Shown here piece after piece: positions 35,440 to 42,582 of a DNA stretch of 64,000 nt (the stretch's first letter is position 1; each line of letters begins with the position of its first letter). Made by a program: the position numbers and the translations under genes. The notes under the pieces were generated by a model, which was not told the DNA's origin, did not search any database, and saw only the letters and a list, made by a program, of their open reading frames with translations. This stretch comes from Leptospirales bacterium. Lineage in GTDB: Bacteria > Spirochaetota > Leptospiria > Leptospirales > Leptonemataceae. Where the stretch lies: assembly GCA_019694655.1 (NCBI GenBank), contig JAIBBN010000003.1:1-64000 (forward strand). The letters are read 5' to 3'.

Positions 35440-36939
35440 ATGCAGGCGGCGCCCGATTTAGAGGCAATGAAGCGAAAGGCGGTCGGGCTGCTGCGTCAGC
35501 AAAACCGCGTTCGCTTTTCCTTCCCATATTTTACGCCGCTCTATAGCGATTTGACCAGCTACTTGATCAGTCGAGTCCTTGGCGCCTACCAGCTTACCTT
35601 TCTGGACAATGTTGCGCTCACGCTGCTGCGAGAGGCCATAGGCAATGCCACCAAGGCCAACTTGAAGCGCGCCTACTTTCGCGAGAAGAAGGCCGATATC
35701 GAAAATCCGGAAGTCTATGCAAAGGTCATGGAGGACTTCAAGAGCGAAGCGGTGATGGATTCGCGCCGCTGGCTGCCGGCGATCGAGGCCTATGGGCTGA
35801 TGGTTCATCTCTATCTGGAGATGAGGCCAGATTCCTTTCGCGTGGTCGTTGAAAACAACGTCGGCATCACTCCCGTCGAACTGAGTCGTATTCGCTCCCG
35901 TCTGAAGCTCGCTGAAAAAATGGATTCCATCGCCGAGGCCTTCGAACATGGCTTTGATGAATCGGAGGGCGCCGGGATTGGACTGTTGCTCAATCTGATC
36001 TTGCTGCGCAAGAGCGGCATCGGACAGAAGAACTTCGCCATTCAATCCGACGGCAAACGTACGCGCGTCAGTCTGACCATTCCGCGCAATTTGCAGCGAC
36101 CGGGCGTGGCCGAAGAGCTGGGCCAGCGGATTGCCGATCACGTCGAAAACCTGCCGACCTTTCCGCAGGCTATCCAGCGCGTGATGGATCTCTGTGATAA
36201 TCCAGATACCGGTCTGCCGGCCATCGCTCGCGAAGTGGAACGCGATCCGGCGCTTGCCGCCAGCATCCTGCGCCTGGCCAACTCCGGCGGCTTCATCAGC
36301 GGGGCGCGCGCCGAAAGCATCAGTCGCGCCGTGTCCGTCATTGGCGCCAAAAACGTGCGGCAGCTGGCCCTGGCGCACTCCAGCAAACAGCTCTTGAATT
36401 CGCAGTTTCCAATTTTTCAGCAGTTCTGGACGCATGCCGCTCGCTGCGCCAACTATGCGCGCGGCATTGCCGAGGCCTGCGGCCAGCGCAAACACGGCGA
36501 CGTGGCCTACATGGGCGGTCTGTTGCACGATATCGGCAAGATCATTCTGCACGCCATCGATCCAGCGCAGGCCGGCGAGATCAGCGCCTTGCGCATTGAT
36601 CGTACGGATAACTCAAGTTCTGTGCTGGAGGAAGTGGCCATGGGCGTCTCTCACGCTCAGGTGGGCGGTATGCTTGCCGAACGCTGGTCCTTTGGCGATC
36701 CGCTGCCGGACGTAATTCGCTACCACCACTCGGCCTTTGCCGCGCCCGCCGCAGCATCCATTGCCGCCAGCGCAGTACATCTGGCCGACGCCTTCTTGCG
36801 CGCCGAAGAAGGCCGCGCCAGCTACGTCTATTTTGACCAGGATGCACAGCTGCGCCTGGGTCTGCCGGATCCAGCGGCATTGCAAAATCTACACGAGCAT
36901 CTCAAGACCCGCTTTGCGGGCCAGGAGATGCAGTGGTAG
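35440..36939 (+). CDS. HDOD-domain signalling protein
   Basis: This 499-residue protein has an N-terminal region (about residues 1-210) of mixed helices that I do not recognise and a C-terminal HDOD domain (about 220-440). HDOD hallmarks are LPTFPQAIQRVMDLCDNPDTG, DPALAASILRLANSGGF and the partial HD motif YMGGLLHDIGKIILH. HDOD proteins regulate signalling, often with cyclic nucleotides, and mostly lack phosphodiesterase activity. It starts 33 bases after the CzcA gene but is probably functionally separate. It is convergent with the first SGNH hydrolase gene. Confidence 0.88.
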   Translation: MQAAPDLEAMKRKAVGLLRQQNRVRFSFPYFTPLYSDLTSYLISRVLGAYQLTFLDNVALTLLREAIGNATKANLKRAYFREKKADIENPEVYAKVMEDFKSEAVMDSRRWLPAIEAYGLMVHLYLEMRPDSFRVVVENNVGITPVELSRIRSRLKLAEKMDSIAEAFEHGFDESEGAGIGLLLNLILLRKSGIGQKNFAIQSDGKRTRVSLTIPRNLQRPGVAEELGQRIADHVENLPTFPQAIQRVMDLCDNPDTGLPAIAREVERDPALAASILRLANSGGFISGARAESISRAVSVIGAKNVRQLALAHSSKQLLNSQFPIFQQFWTHAARCANYARGIAEACGQRKHGDVAYMGGLLHDIGKIILHAIDPAQAGEISALRIDRTDNSSSVLEEVAMGVSHAQVGGMLAERWSFGDPLPDVIRYHHSAFAAPAAASIAASAVHLADAFLRAEEGRASYVYFDQDAQLRLGLPDPAALQNLHEHLKTRFAGQEMQW

Positions 36940-36983
36940 ACGGCGCGCGTAGAGAATTTGGATTCTGGGCGAACTTCTCTTCC

Positions 36984-38249
36984 TCATGTATAGCAGATAC
37001 CGGTTGCGAAGCAAAGTCCGACCAAGAACCAGAAATTGTCAGGCTGTGTTGCGATGACATCGTCGATTTGCTCCTTGGGCGCCTCATCAAAGGAGCCGCC
37101 CGGAGCGGGCGGATTCAAAGCTTCATAGTCGAGAATACTGATCGGGGCGCTGTAGGGCGTGTCCCAGTTGTGGTCGGCCATCCATTTTCCAAGATCATGA
37201 CCCCAGATCATGTATCCTTTGTAGCCAGGATGGGCGGGGTCGCGGTACAGCGACCACGCGCCTGTGTAACATCCGCCGGCAGCGCAGTCCAGCGGCGAAA
37301 CAAAGCGCGGATACATGTCGAGAAAGTGAATGCCTTCTTCGACGGCCATCGCCCTCTCGTTTTGCCAGTTGGCAAAGATCATCAGGCCTGGCAGCGTAGC
37401 CCATGAATTGTCTTTGGAAAGAAAAGTCTGGTAGGCGCAAAACCAGGCGAGGATGAAGTTTGTGTTTGTGCAGCGATCGGCCTCGGCAAACGAGAAGATC
37501 TGCAAAAAAAGATTACCGATCCACTGTAGCGGCGCGCCAAGCAGACTTTGCAGCGCGAGTTCGACCTTGTGAAATTCGGATACAAAGGTATACGGGTCAT
37601 TCAGAGCCTCGCCCAGCGGCGGATCGCAGACGTTCCAGAAGAAGGGATCGCCGTGGAAGCAGGGCTTGGGCGGGCCAGAGATCGGGCCGCGCCCGACCGT
37701 CGGGAAGTTTCCCATCCAGAGCAGATTGTCGCCGGGATTGGCAACGCCGCGGTGCCTCAGCATCAGCTTGAGCAGTCGCACTACCTTGCGCTGATTCTGA
37801 TTTACATGCTGCACGCTGACTTGGAATCGCCAGGGCATCCAATAGACGACGACCGAGTTGTAGATCACATCATTGCCGCCAATTTCCACGGCATAGCGGG
37901 TGGCGGTCGTGCATTTCAACTCCCTGGCGCAGGCCAGGATATATTCGTAGAGCCCCTTGGTAGTCATTGCCGAAACGGCCAGATTCTGCACATTCCAGTT
38001 GCGATTGGCGCCAAGTTTCAGATAGGGCAGCCAGCCATCGGGGAATTCTCCGTATCCGGGAATTGTGATCAGGTCCTGGCGACTGTCGCCAAAGAAGGTG
38101 ACGCTGGTGCCGGCGTTGTAGTTTTGACCGTTGGAGAATTGGATGTTATCAGGGCGGGGCCAGCGGAAATGCTGACTGTATACCGGGCCTGGCATGAGCA
38201 GAAACGCAATGCCAACCAGCGTTGCGGTCAATGCTGTGAAATGCTTCAT
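36984..38249 (-). CDS. Secreted SGNH/GDSL hydrolase, cassette 1 'S' gene
   Basis: This 421-residue protein has a signal peptide (about residues 1-25, cleaved near VYS-QH). The SGNH blocks are visible: block I FFGDSRQD with Ser56, block III EIGGNDVIYN with Gly125/Asn126, and block V RDPAHPGYKG with Asp337/His340. It is therefore a likely esterase or lipase of the cell surface. The C-terminus ends in a hydrophobic stretch with two Cys (LVGLCFATGICYT), similar to the other two S proteins at 46-50 kb. It begins 11 bases after lipoprotein B1. The substrate is unknown; carbohydrate esters or lipids are typical for the family. Confidence 0.78.
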   Translation of the reverse strand: MKHFTALTATLVGIAFLLMPGPVYSQHFRWPRPDNIQFSNGQNYNAGTSVTFFGDSRQDLITIPGYGEFPDGWLPYLKLGANRNWNVQNLAVSAMTTKGLYEYILACARELKCTTATRYAVEIGGNDVIYNSVVVYWMPWRFQVSVQHVNQNQRKVVRLLKLMLRHRGVANPGDNLLWMGNFPTVGRGPISGPPKPCFHGDPFFWNVCDPPLGEALNDPYTFVSEFHKVELALQSLLGAPLQWIGNLFLQIFSFAEADRCTNTNFILAWFCAYQTFLSKDNSWATLPGLMIFANWQNERAMAVEEGIHFLDMYPRFVSPLDCAAGGCYTGAWSLYRDPAHPGYKGYMIWGHDLGKWMADHNWDTPYSAPISILDYEALNPPAPGGSFDEAPKEQIDDVIATQPDNFWFLVGLCFATGICYT

Positions 38250-38260
38250 TTGAGTTCACC

Positions 38261-38755
38261 TCAGTTGAATTGAACTGTCAAGGTACCCGGTCCGCTCTTT
38301 GCCTCAAAATAGTGGGCGGCGTTATTACCGACGCTGCAGCCGGCCGGGCCGCTGATACTTTCCGGGACGCCAGGACCGCCCGAATCAGCAACCGTAGACC
38401 CGGGGGAGAAGCCGGTGCAACTTTTCAATTGAATGTATGCGTCTATTCCTGCACTGGGTGTAACAGTGAAACTCCAGGGATTGGCGGAGCAGCCAATCCC
38501 AAAGATTGGAGACAAAGTGCCGCCCCCCGGGCTCAAACTGGTGGTAGCGCTGTCTCCGGGTGAATAATAACGGACATCGGGCAAATCGCACGGAATATAT
38601 TCGCGATAGATGCCAAAGAAGATAAAGCCACGGAGCAGGTTGTCGCTGGCCCGTTTTGTTCCGAAATCGTACGGACCGTGGTCATCGTGAGTGCAGGCGC
38701 CAGCGCTGAGTAATAGCAGCAACAATGCGCACAAGTATTTAATCTGCGCCTTCAT
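38261..38755 (-). CDS. Lipoprotein B1 (cassette 1)
   Basis: This 164-residue lipoprotein has the lipobox LSAGAC at about residues 16-21. The mature part is beta-rich with SPGDSATTSLSPGGG, NPWSFTVTPSAGI and an end GPGTLTVQFN, suggestive of a single beta-sandwich. No known domain is recognised. Its start overlaps lipoprotein A1 by 4 bases and it is followed 11 bases later by the SGNH hydrolase. A stretch of 114 bases (38588-38701) is identical to the copy in B2 (41714-41827). Three further, more distant B proteins are at 47.9-51 kb. Confidence 0.72.
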   Translation of the reverse strand: MKAQIKYLCALLLLLLSAGACTHDDHGPYDFGTKRASDNLLRGFIFFGIYREYIPCDLPDVRYYSPGDSATTSLSPGGGTLSPIFGIGCSANPWSFTVTPSAGIDAYIQLKSCTGFSPGSTVADSGGPGVPESISGPAGCSVGNNAAHYFEAKSGPGTLTVQFN

Positions 38756-39444
38756 TCGATGCGATGCACGCCGCGACGGCGCAGCTCCTCATTGACTTTT
38801 GTCCGGTAGGCCAGCAGGTTTTCAATGCTGAGTTCGAAAATCTCCTCGGGTATGCCATACTCCGGATCGTTGTTCAAGCGACTGGTCTCGGCAATCACCA
38901 GTGCGCTGGCAAGGTAGCGGCGCAGCGCTTTCAATTCGTCGATGCTCATTGCCGGCAGCGACTGCTCCATGGCCGCGCCAAATTCAGCAGCAGCCGCGCT
39001 TTCCGATTGCACAAGCGCTTCGACGTCCAGCGGCGTTTCCTCGCCAGCGCTACCGCGATCCCAGTCAGCGCTGACCGTGGCCTCGATTTCGTCGCTGGTC
39101 AGGGCCTGATAGGCAAGATTTTGGCGAGTTCGCTGCGACTGCTCTTGCCAGGCTTCTGCAGTTTGCAGCCCGTAGAATCCGAACTGTACGACTGCCTCCT
39201 CCGCTGCGTGCTGTTCCTCGGAACTCATCGAATCAAGATTGTCGGGCGCCGATTCCAGCGGCGCTGGCGGCAAGTAGGGAATCCAGAGACGCCTGCCGCT
39301 GGTCGGATAGGCAGGAAATGATTCCCCATTCTTGTTCGGTTCGATCCCCTGATCAACAATCCCGATGCAGCCGGCCGCGGACGCAATCAAGGCAACAATG
39401 GAAACCGCAATCCAGTAAAGCCGGGGGGGGGGAGCATAGCCCAT
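38752..39444 (-). CDS. Lipoprotein A1 (cassette 1), with 5' poly-C tract
   Basis: This 230-residue lipoprotein has the lipobox ASAAGC near residue 25. The mature part is acidic and helical. Its C-terminus (SIENLLAYRTKVNEELRRRG) is shared with A2 and, more loosely, with A3 at 51 kb. No known domain is recognised. Codons 5-8 contain a C10 tract on the coding strand (39423-39432), so slippage would change the frame before the signal peptide. The ATG at 39444 has no clear Shine-Dalgarno. It is the first gene of an A-B-S unit, with a 4-base overlap to B1. Confidence 0.72.
   Translation of the reverse strand: MGYAPPPRLYWIAVSIVALIASAAGCIGIVDQGIEPNKNGESFPAYPTSGRRLWIPYLPPAPLESAPDNLDSMSSEEQHAAEEAVVQFGFYGLQTAEAWQEQSQRTRQNLAYQALTSDEIEATVSADWDRGSAGEETPLDVEALVQSESAAAAEFGAAMEQSLPAMSIDELKALRRYLASALVIAETSRLNNDPEYGIPEEIFELSIENLLAYRTKVNEELRRRGVHRIE
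39423..39432 (-). repeat. Poly-C tract (C10) inside lipoprotein A1
   Basis: Ten consecutive G on the plus strand (C on the coding strand) encode the PPP run at codons 5-8 of A1. Such tracts are classic sites of slipped-strand mispairing. The equivalent tract in A2 is C12. Confidence 0.85.
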
Positions 39445-39474
39445 TGTGAAATAGGCGTCTTTAGCAGTTCAATC
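39445..39474 (-). promoter_or_regulatory. Conserved leader block upstream of lipoprotein A1
   Basis: These 30 bases directly before the A1 ATG match 28 of 30 bases before the A2 ATG (42394-42423), then the similarity stops. Read on the minus strand, the block has a TTGAAC hexamer and an A/T-rich stretch before the ATG. It probably holds the promoter or translation-control signal of these cassettes. I could not place a convincing -10 at normal spacing. Confidence 0.45.
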
Positions 39475-39650
39475 GTTTTTTGGTTCTGGATGGCGGCGGA
39501 TGTACGTCTTTTGCGAACGAGCCGGAAGGAGCGTCGGCCGGCGGATTGCAACTCTTCCAGATTGGAGCCGCCCGATGCAGGCAGAGGCCGGGAACATTCC
39601 TACCGTCATCGCTTTTCTCCGATTATCAAGCATCGGTCGGTCGGGGACAA

Positions 39651-39677
39651 TGAACCTGCCCCCAATGAGTTGCCAAA
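39651..39677 (+). repeat. Left terminal inverted repeat of the IS3 element
   Basis: The first 13 bases (TGAACCTGCCCCC) are a perfect inverse match to 40868-40880. The remaining 14 bases match with a few differences. Confidence 0.85.
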
Positions 39678-39714
39678 TGCAGGGCGGTCTCCAGAATGAA
39701 AAGGAGATCGAGAA

Positions 39715-40002
39715 ATGGGCAGGAAACGCAAGAGCAAATTTGACGAGGATTTCAAGCGCAACGCCGTGAAGCTGGCCCTTGAGGGTAAGAAAACCCAGGC
39801 CGAGATCGCGGCTGACCTGGGCATCAGCGGCTATACTTTGAGCCGCTGGAAAGATGAGCTACTCTCCGAGGGGGCTCTGGACAATGCCGGTCTGAGTCCG
39901 GATGCCGAAGTCCGGCGGCTGCGCCAGCAGCTCGCGATCGTAAGCGAAGAGCGCGACATATTAAAAAAGGCCATCGCTGTCTTCTCGCGCCTGCGTCGGT
40001 GA
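39715..40002 (+). CDS. IS3-family transposase OrfA
   Basis: This 95-residue protein has an N-terminal helix-turn-helix (DEDFKRNAVKLALEGKKTQ, then AEIAADLGISGYTLSRWK) that binds the element ends. A leucine-zipper-like helix (about residues 62-90, VRRLRQQLAIVSEERDILKK) follows for dimerisation. It has a Shine-Dalgarno AAGGAG 11 bases before ATG 39715. The A6G slippery run near its end lets ribosomes shift to the -1 frame and make an OrfAB fusion transposase. Its stop overlaps the orfB frame by 4 bases. Confidence 0.93.
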   Translation: MGRKRKSKFDEDFKRNAVKLALEGKKTQAEIAADLGISGYTLSRWKDELLSEGALDNAGLSPDAEVRRLRQQLAIVSEERDILKKAIAVFSRLRR

Positions 40003-40850
40003 AATTCGCTTTCATGTTAAAACATGCCGGCGAGTTCTCGATGGAGAAGATGGCAAGAATGCTGGGTGTCAGCCGTGAGGGATTTCGAAAGCACCTGTGC
40101 GCGAAAGGACGGGCTCCGAATCCGGAGCTGGTAGAATTGGTTCAGCAAGTCCATCGTAAAAGTCGGCGACGCTATGGAGCGCCAAAGATATGCGTGGAAA
40201 TCATGGAAATGGGAACTTTGGTGACACGTAAGACCGTGGCAAAAGTCATGACAATGCTCGAAATACGCGGCGTTTCGCGGCGAAAAACGAAGCCGCGAAC
40301 CACAGATTCGAACCATGACGGGCCGATCGCCCCAAACTTGCTGGGGCGAGTTTTCGACTGCATTGCTCCGAACACGGTGTGGGTCGCAGACATCAGCTAT
40401 CTGGCGACACGCAAAGGCTGGGTATATCTCTCGTTGGTCATCGATCTGTTCTCGCGACGCATCGTCGGTTGGACTGTCGCCGATTCCATGCATGCCGAAC
40501 ATACGGTCAGGGCGCTGGAGAAAGCGATCCAGGCGCGGCGTCCGCCGGCCGGGTTGACCTTTCACTCTGATCGCGGCTCGCAATACGCTTCAAAGGCAGT
40601 ACGCCGGGTTCTACAGCGCGAGAAAATGATGCAGAGCATGGCGCGCAAAGGCGACTGCTGGGACAATGCGGTCGCCGAATCAACGATTGGATTGATCAAG
40701 GCAGAGACTACTGAGCGGATCTTTGACAATCTTGAGGATGCCGAAAAAGAGCTGTTCGAGTATATCGAGGTATTCTACAATCGGCAGCGAAGGCATTCAG
40801 CGGCCGGCAACATGTCGCCGGCCACATACGAAAAACGAATGGCCGCTTGA
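39999..40850 (+). CDS. IS3-family transposase OrfB (DDE integrase)
   Basis: This 283-residue protein carries an HTH_21-like linker (about residues 45-100) and an rve integrase core. The DDE triad can be assigned: Asp in VWVADISYL, Asp in TFHSDRGSQY and Glu in DNAVAESTIG. It ends with the normal family tail YNRQRRHSAAGNMSP. The frame is open back to the slippery heptamer at 39963, so the active form is likely the OrfAB fusion. The GTG at 39999 could allow some independent translation. No internal damage is visible. Confidence 0.93.
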   Translation: MKFAFMLKHAGEFSMEKMARMLGVSREGFRKHLCAKGRAPNPELVELVQQVHRKSRRRYGAPKICVEIMEMGTLVTRKTVAKVMTMLEIRGVSRRKTKPRTTDSNHDGPIAPNLLGRVFDCIAPNTVWVADISYLATRKGWVYLSLVIDLFSRRIVGWTVADSMHAEHTVRALEKAIQARRPPAGLTFHSDRGSQYASKAVRRVLQREKMMQSMARKGDCWDNAVAESTIGLIKAETTERIFDNLEDAEKELFEYIEVFYNRQRRHSAAGNMSPATYEKRMAA

Positions 40851-40853
40851 TCG

Positions 40854-40880
40854 TTTGCCAACTTAACGGGGGCAGGTTCA
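40854..40880 (-). repeat. Right terminal inverted repeat of the IS3 element
   Basis: The reverse complement begins TGAACCTGCCCCC and matches the left end. The repeat begins 4 bases after the orfB stop. Confidence 0.85.
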
Positions 40881-40913
40881 CAAGGATGACTATTGGGCAA
40901 GAATACAGCTTGT

Positions 40914-41201
40914 TTACGGTAAGCTTGCCGCGCCTTTCTCTTTTACCGGAAGCTTCTGTCCTAACATGTCCTCATAGTAGAGTACTTGAGTATCCAGGTC
41001 CATGCCATTTGGCCATGCAACACAACCACTGACCGGATCGACACTGGCCCGCGCAAACTCGGCCGGGTTTGCGAGAATTTGAAACACACCCTCTGCTAGC
41101 AGTTTGCTGGCATCAAAGCAGAAACTCTTCCCATCATCAAACGTGATATCGAGGCGGAAGCTCTCAAGCGGACGGACAGATTGAACACGATGCAAGTTCA
41201 T
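40914..41201 (-). CDS. DUF2442-family protein
   Basis: This 95-residue protein has the DUF2442 pattern: HRVQSVRPLESFRLDITFDD at the start, a central FDASKLLAEGVFQIL and the ending AWPNGMDLDTQVLYYE. The family is usually paired with DUF4160 as a small two-gene module, often treated as a possible toxin-antitoxin pair. Here the DUF4160 partner just upstream is only a C-terminal fragment. This gene is probably an orphan left after a deletion. It lies 33 bases from the IS right end. Confidence 0.82.
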   Translation of the reverse strand: MNLHRVQSVRPLESFRLDITFDDGKSFCFDASKLLAEGVFQILANPAEFARASVDPVSGCVAWPNGMDLDTQVLYYEDMLGQKLPVKEKGAASLP

Positions 41202-41206
41202 GGGAC

Positions 41207-41341
41207 TCAGGGCAAAGGTTCAATTTGAGGCAGCGGCTTCATTTCGACCGCGAGCTGCCAAACAGTCTGCAGATCAACTTTATGAAGGTCAATCCATTCT
41301 TTCATGAGCCTGGAGGCCCTCTGCTGCCAGTAAGAATAGAG
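41207..41341 (-). pseudogene. DUF4160 C-terminal remnant
   Basis: The minus-strand frame encodes RASRLMKEWIDLHKVDLQ and so on to a stop 5 bases before the DUF2442 start. The RLxxEWIxLHxxxLxxxW pattern is the C-terminal helix of DUF4160 proteins. The N-terminal half is absent: an in-frame stop lies just upstream (41342-41344), and from about 41310 onwards the DNA instead belongs to the start of the cassette-2 S gene. It is a deletion remnant. Confidence 0.6.
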
Positions 41342-41378
41342 CTATAACAATAAGAGAAACCTTCGCATACCGATCCAT
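41289..41378 (-). pseudogene. Truncated cassette-2 'S' gene: signal peptide only
   Basis: This starts at ATG 41378, 11 bases after the B2 stop, with AGGAG at good spacing. The frame encodes a perfect signal peptide (MDRYAKVSLIVIALFLLAAEGLQA) and then stops after HERMD. In cassettes 1, 3 and 4 the gene in this position is a secreted SGNH hydrolase. Here the mature enzyme is gone and the sequence runs into the DUF4160 fragment. A deletion that fused the two is the simplest reading. The junction is near 41305-41320. Confidence 0.6.
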
Positions 41379-41389
41379 TTCTTGCTCTC

Positions 41390-41881
41390 CTAATTGAACT
41401 GAATCAACAGATTCCCCGGCCCGCTCTTTGCTTCAAAGAAGTGCGCCGCATTATTGCCGACATTGCAGCCGGCAGGTCCACTGATGCTTTCCGAAACGCC
41501 GGGGCCGCCGGTGTCGGCTACAATCACAGGAATTCCGCCGCTGCAGCTCACGCGATCAATTACGGCATCGATTCCTGCACTGGGCGTGACTGTAAATGTC
41601 CACGGATTCGTTGAGCAGCCAATTGCATAAATCGGAGACAAAGCCCCGCCTCCCGGGCTCAATCCTGTGGTAGCGCTATCTCCCGGTGAAAAATATCGGA
41701 CATAGGGCGAAGTGCACGGAATATATTCGCGATAGATGCCAAAGAAGATAAAGCCACGGAGCAGGTTGTCGCTGGCCCGTTTTGTTCCGAAATCGTACGG
41801 ACCGTGGTCATCGTGAGTGCAGGCGCCGGCGTTGAGCACAAGCAGCAACAGCGCGCTTGGATAATTGATTGGCGTCTTCAT
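41390..41881 (-). CDS. Lipoprotein B2 (cassette 2)
   Basis: This 163-residue lipoprotein has the lipobox LNAGAC and is a close paralogue of B1. Shared features are the block after the Cys (THDDHGPYDFGTKRASDNLL), SPGDSATT, TVTPSAGIDA and the C-terminal GPGNLLIQFN. The central loop differs (VIDRVSCSGGIPVI versus YIQLKSCTGFSPGS), which points to variation in one surface loop. Its start overlaps A2 by 4 bases. Its stop TAG is part of the ribosome-binding site of the truncated S gene. Confidence 0.72.
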   Translation of the reverse strand: MKTPINYPSALLLLVLNAGACTHDDHGPYDFGTKRASDNLLRGFIFFGIYREYIPCTSPYVRYFSPGDSATTGLSPGGGALSPIYAIGCSTNPWTFTVTPSAGIDAVIDRVSCSGGIPVIVADTGGPGVSESISGPAGCNVGNNAAHFFEAKSGPGNLLIQFN

Positions 41882-42393
41882 TCGATTCGATGCACGCCGC
41901 GACGGCGCAGCTCCTCATTGACTTTTGTCCGGTAGGCCAGCAGATTCTCAATGCTGAGTTCGAAAATCTCCTCGGGTATGCCATACTCCGGATCGTTGTT
42001 CAAGCGACTGGTCTCGGCAATCACCAGTGCGCTGGCAAGGTAGCGGCGCAGCGCCTTCAATTCGTCGATATTCATCGCCGGCAGCGACTGCTCCTGCCAT
42101 CCTTCTGCCGTTTGCAGCCCGCAAAAACCAAATTGGGCGATGGCTTCTTCCGCAGCTTGCTGCTCATCGGCAGTCATTGCATCGAGATTGTCCGGCGCAG
42201 ACTGCGGCGGCGTCGGCGGCAGGTACGGAATCCAGAGACGCCGGCTACTGGTTGGATAGGCTGGAAAGGATTCCTCATTCTTATTTGGCTCGATCCCCTG
42301 GTCGACAATCCCGATACAGCCAGAGAGCAATACGCTCCAGGCTACAATCGACGCCGTAAACAGGACTCTCCGGGGGGGGGGGGCATAGCCCAT
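41878..42393 (-). CDS. Lipoprotein A2 (cassette 2), with 5' poly-C tract and internal deletion
   Basis: This 171-residue lipoprotein has the lipobox VLLSGC. It is a paralogue of A1 with an identical C-terminal 50 or so residues. It lacks 59 residues present in A1: A1 reads WQEQS...(59 residues)...MEQSLPAM, A2 reads WQEQSLPAM. The missing part is flanked by EQS/EQS, so deletion between short direct repeats is likely. Codons 4-8 hold a C12 tract (42372-42383). It is the first gene of the A2-B2 unit and is divergent from HicAB. Confidence 0.72.
   Translation of the reverse strand: MGYAPPPRRVLFTASIVAWSVLLSGCIGIVDQGIEPNKNEESFPAYPTSSRRLWIPYLPPTPPQSAPDNLDAMTADEQQAAEEAIAQFGFCGLQTAEGWQEQSLPAMNIDELKALRRYLASALVIAETSRLNNDPEYGIPEEIFELSIENLLAYRTKVNEELRRRGVHRIE
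42372..42383 (-). repeat. Poly-C tract (C12) inside lipoprotein A2
   Basis: Twelve consecutive G on the plus strand lie at codons 4-8 of A2, at the same place as the C10 tract of A1. A second ATG lies 7 bases after the first, in a different frame and also before the tract. Confidence 0.88.
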
Positions 42394-42423
42394 TGTAAAA
42401 TAGCCGTCTTTAGCAGTTCAATC
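42394..42423 (-). promoter_or_regulatory. Conserved leader block upstream of lipoprotein A2
   Basis: This is the partner of the block before A1 (39445-39474), with 28 of 30 bases identical. The conservation ends sharply at its upstream side, which marks the limit of the duplicated segment. Confidence 0.45.
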
Positions 42424-42556
42424 GGTCTTTGTTATGATCGCACGCAGTCCGTTGCGAAGCGCCGAGCCTCTGGTCCGCGCCAGTCTGAATTTGAAGCTCA
42501 ATGCTGTCTTTCATGCCGCAGAGGACGAGTACCGGCGCGATCGCAGGAATCGATTG

Positions 42557-42582
42557 ACTTTGCCAATTATAGTTGGCAAAGT
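42557..42582. promoter_or_regulatory. Perfect palindrome over the hicA start (probable operator)
   Basis: ACTTTGCCAA (42557-42566) and TTGGCAAAGT (42573-42582) are perfect inverted repeats with a 6-base A/T spacer containing TATAG. It overlaps the likely -10 region and the hicA TTG start. HicB proteins with a C-terminal helix-turn-helix bind such palindromes to repress their own operon. In RNA it would also fold into a hairpin that hides the start codon. Confidence 0.6.

Larger units (their letters stand above)
39651..40880 (+). mobile_element. Complete IS3-family insertion sequence (1230 bp)
   Basis: The element has imperfect terminal inverted repeats of about 27 bases: left 39651-39677 and right 40854-40880, both starting TGAACCTGCCCCC from the outside. 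It is flanked by a 3-bp direct repeat CAA (39648-39650 and 40881-40883), the expected target-site duplication. It carries orfA and orfB with a -1 frameshift window (A AAA AAG at 39963-39969). Both frames are intact, so the element is probably active. It sits between cassette 1 and the remnant end of cassette 2. Confidence 0.9.

Noticed and set aside
35458-36552. Minus-strand open frame of 364 codons opposite the HDOD gene
   Set aside because: Shadow frame; the plus strand encodes the HDOD domain with all motifs.
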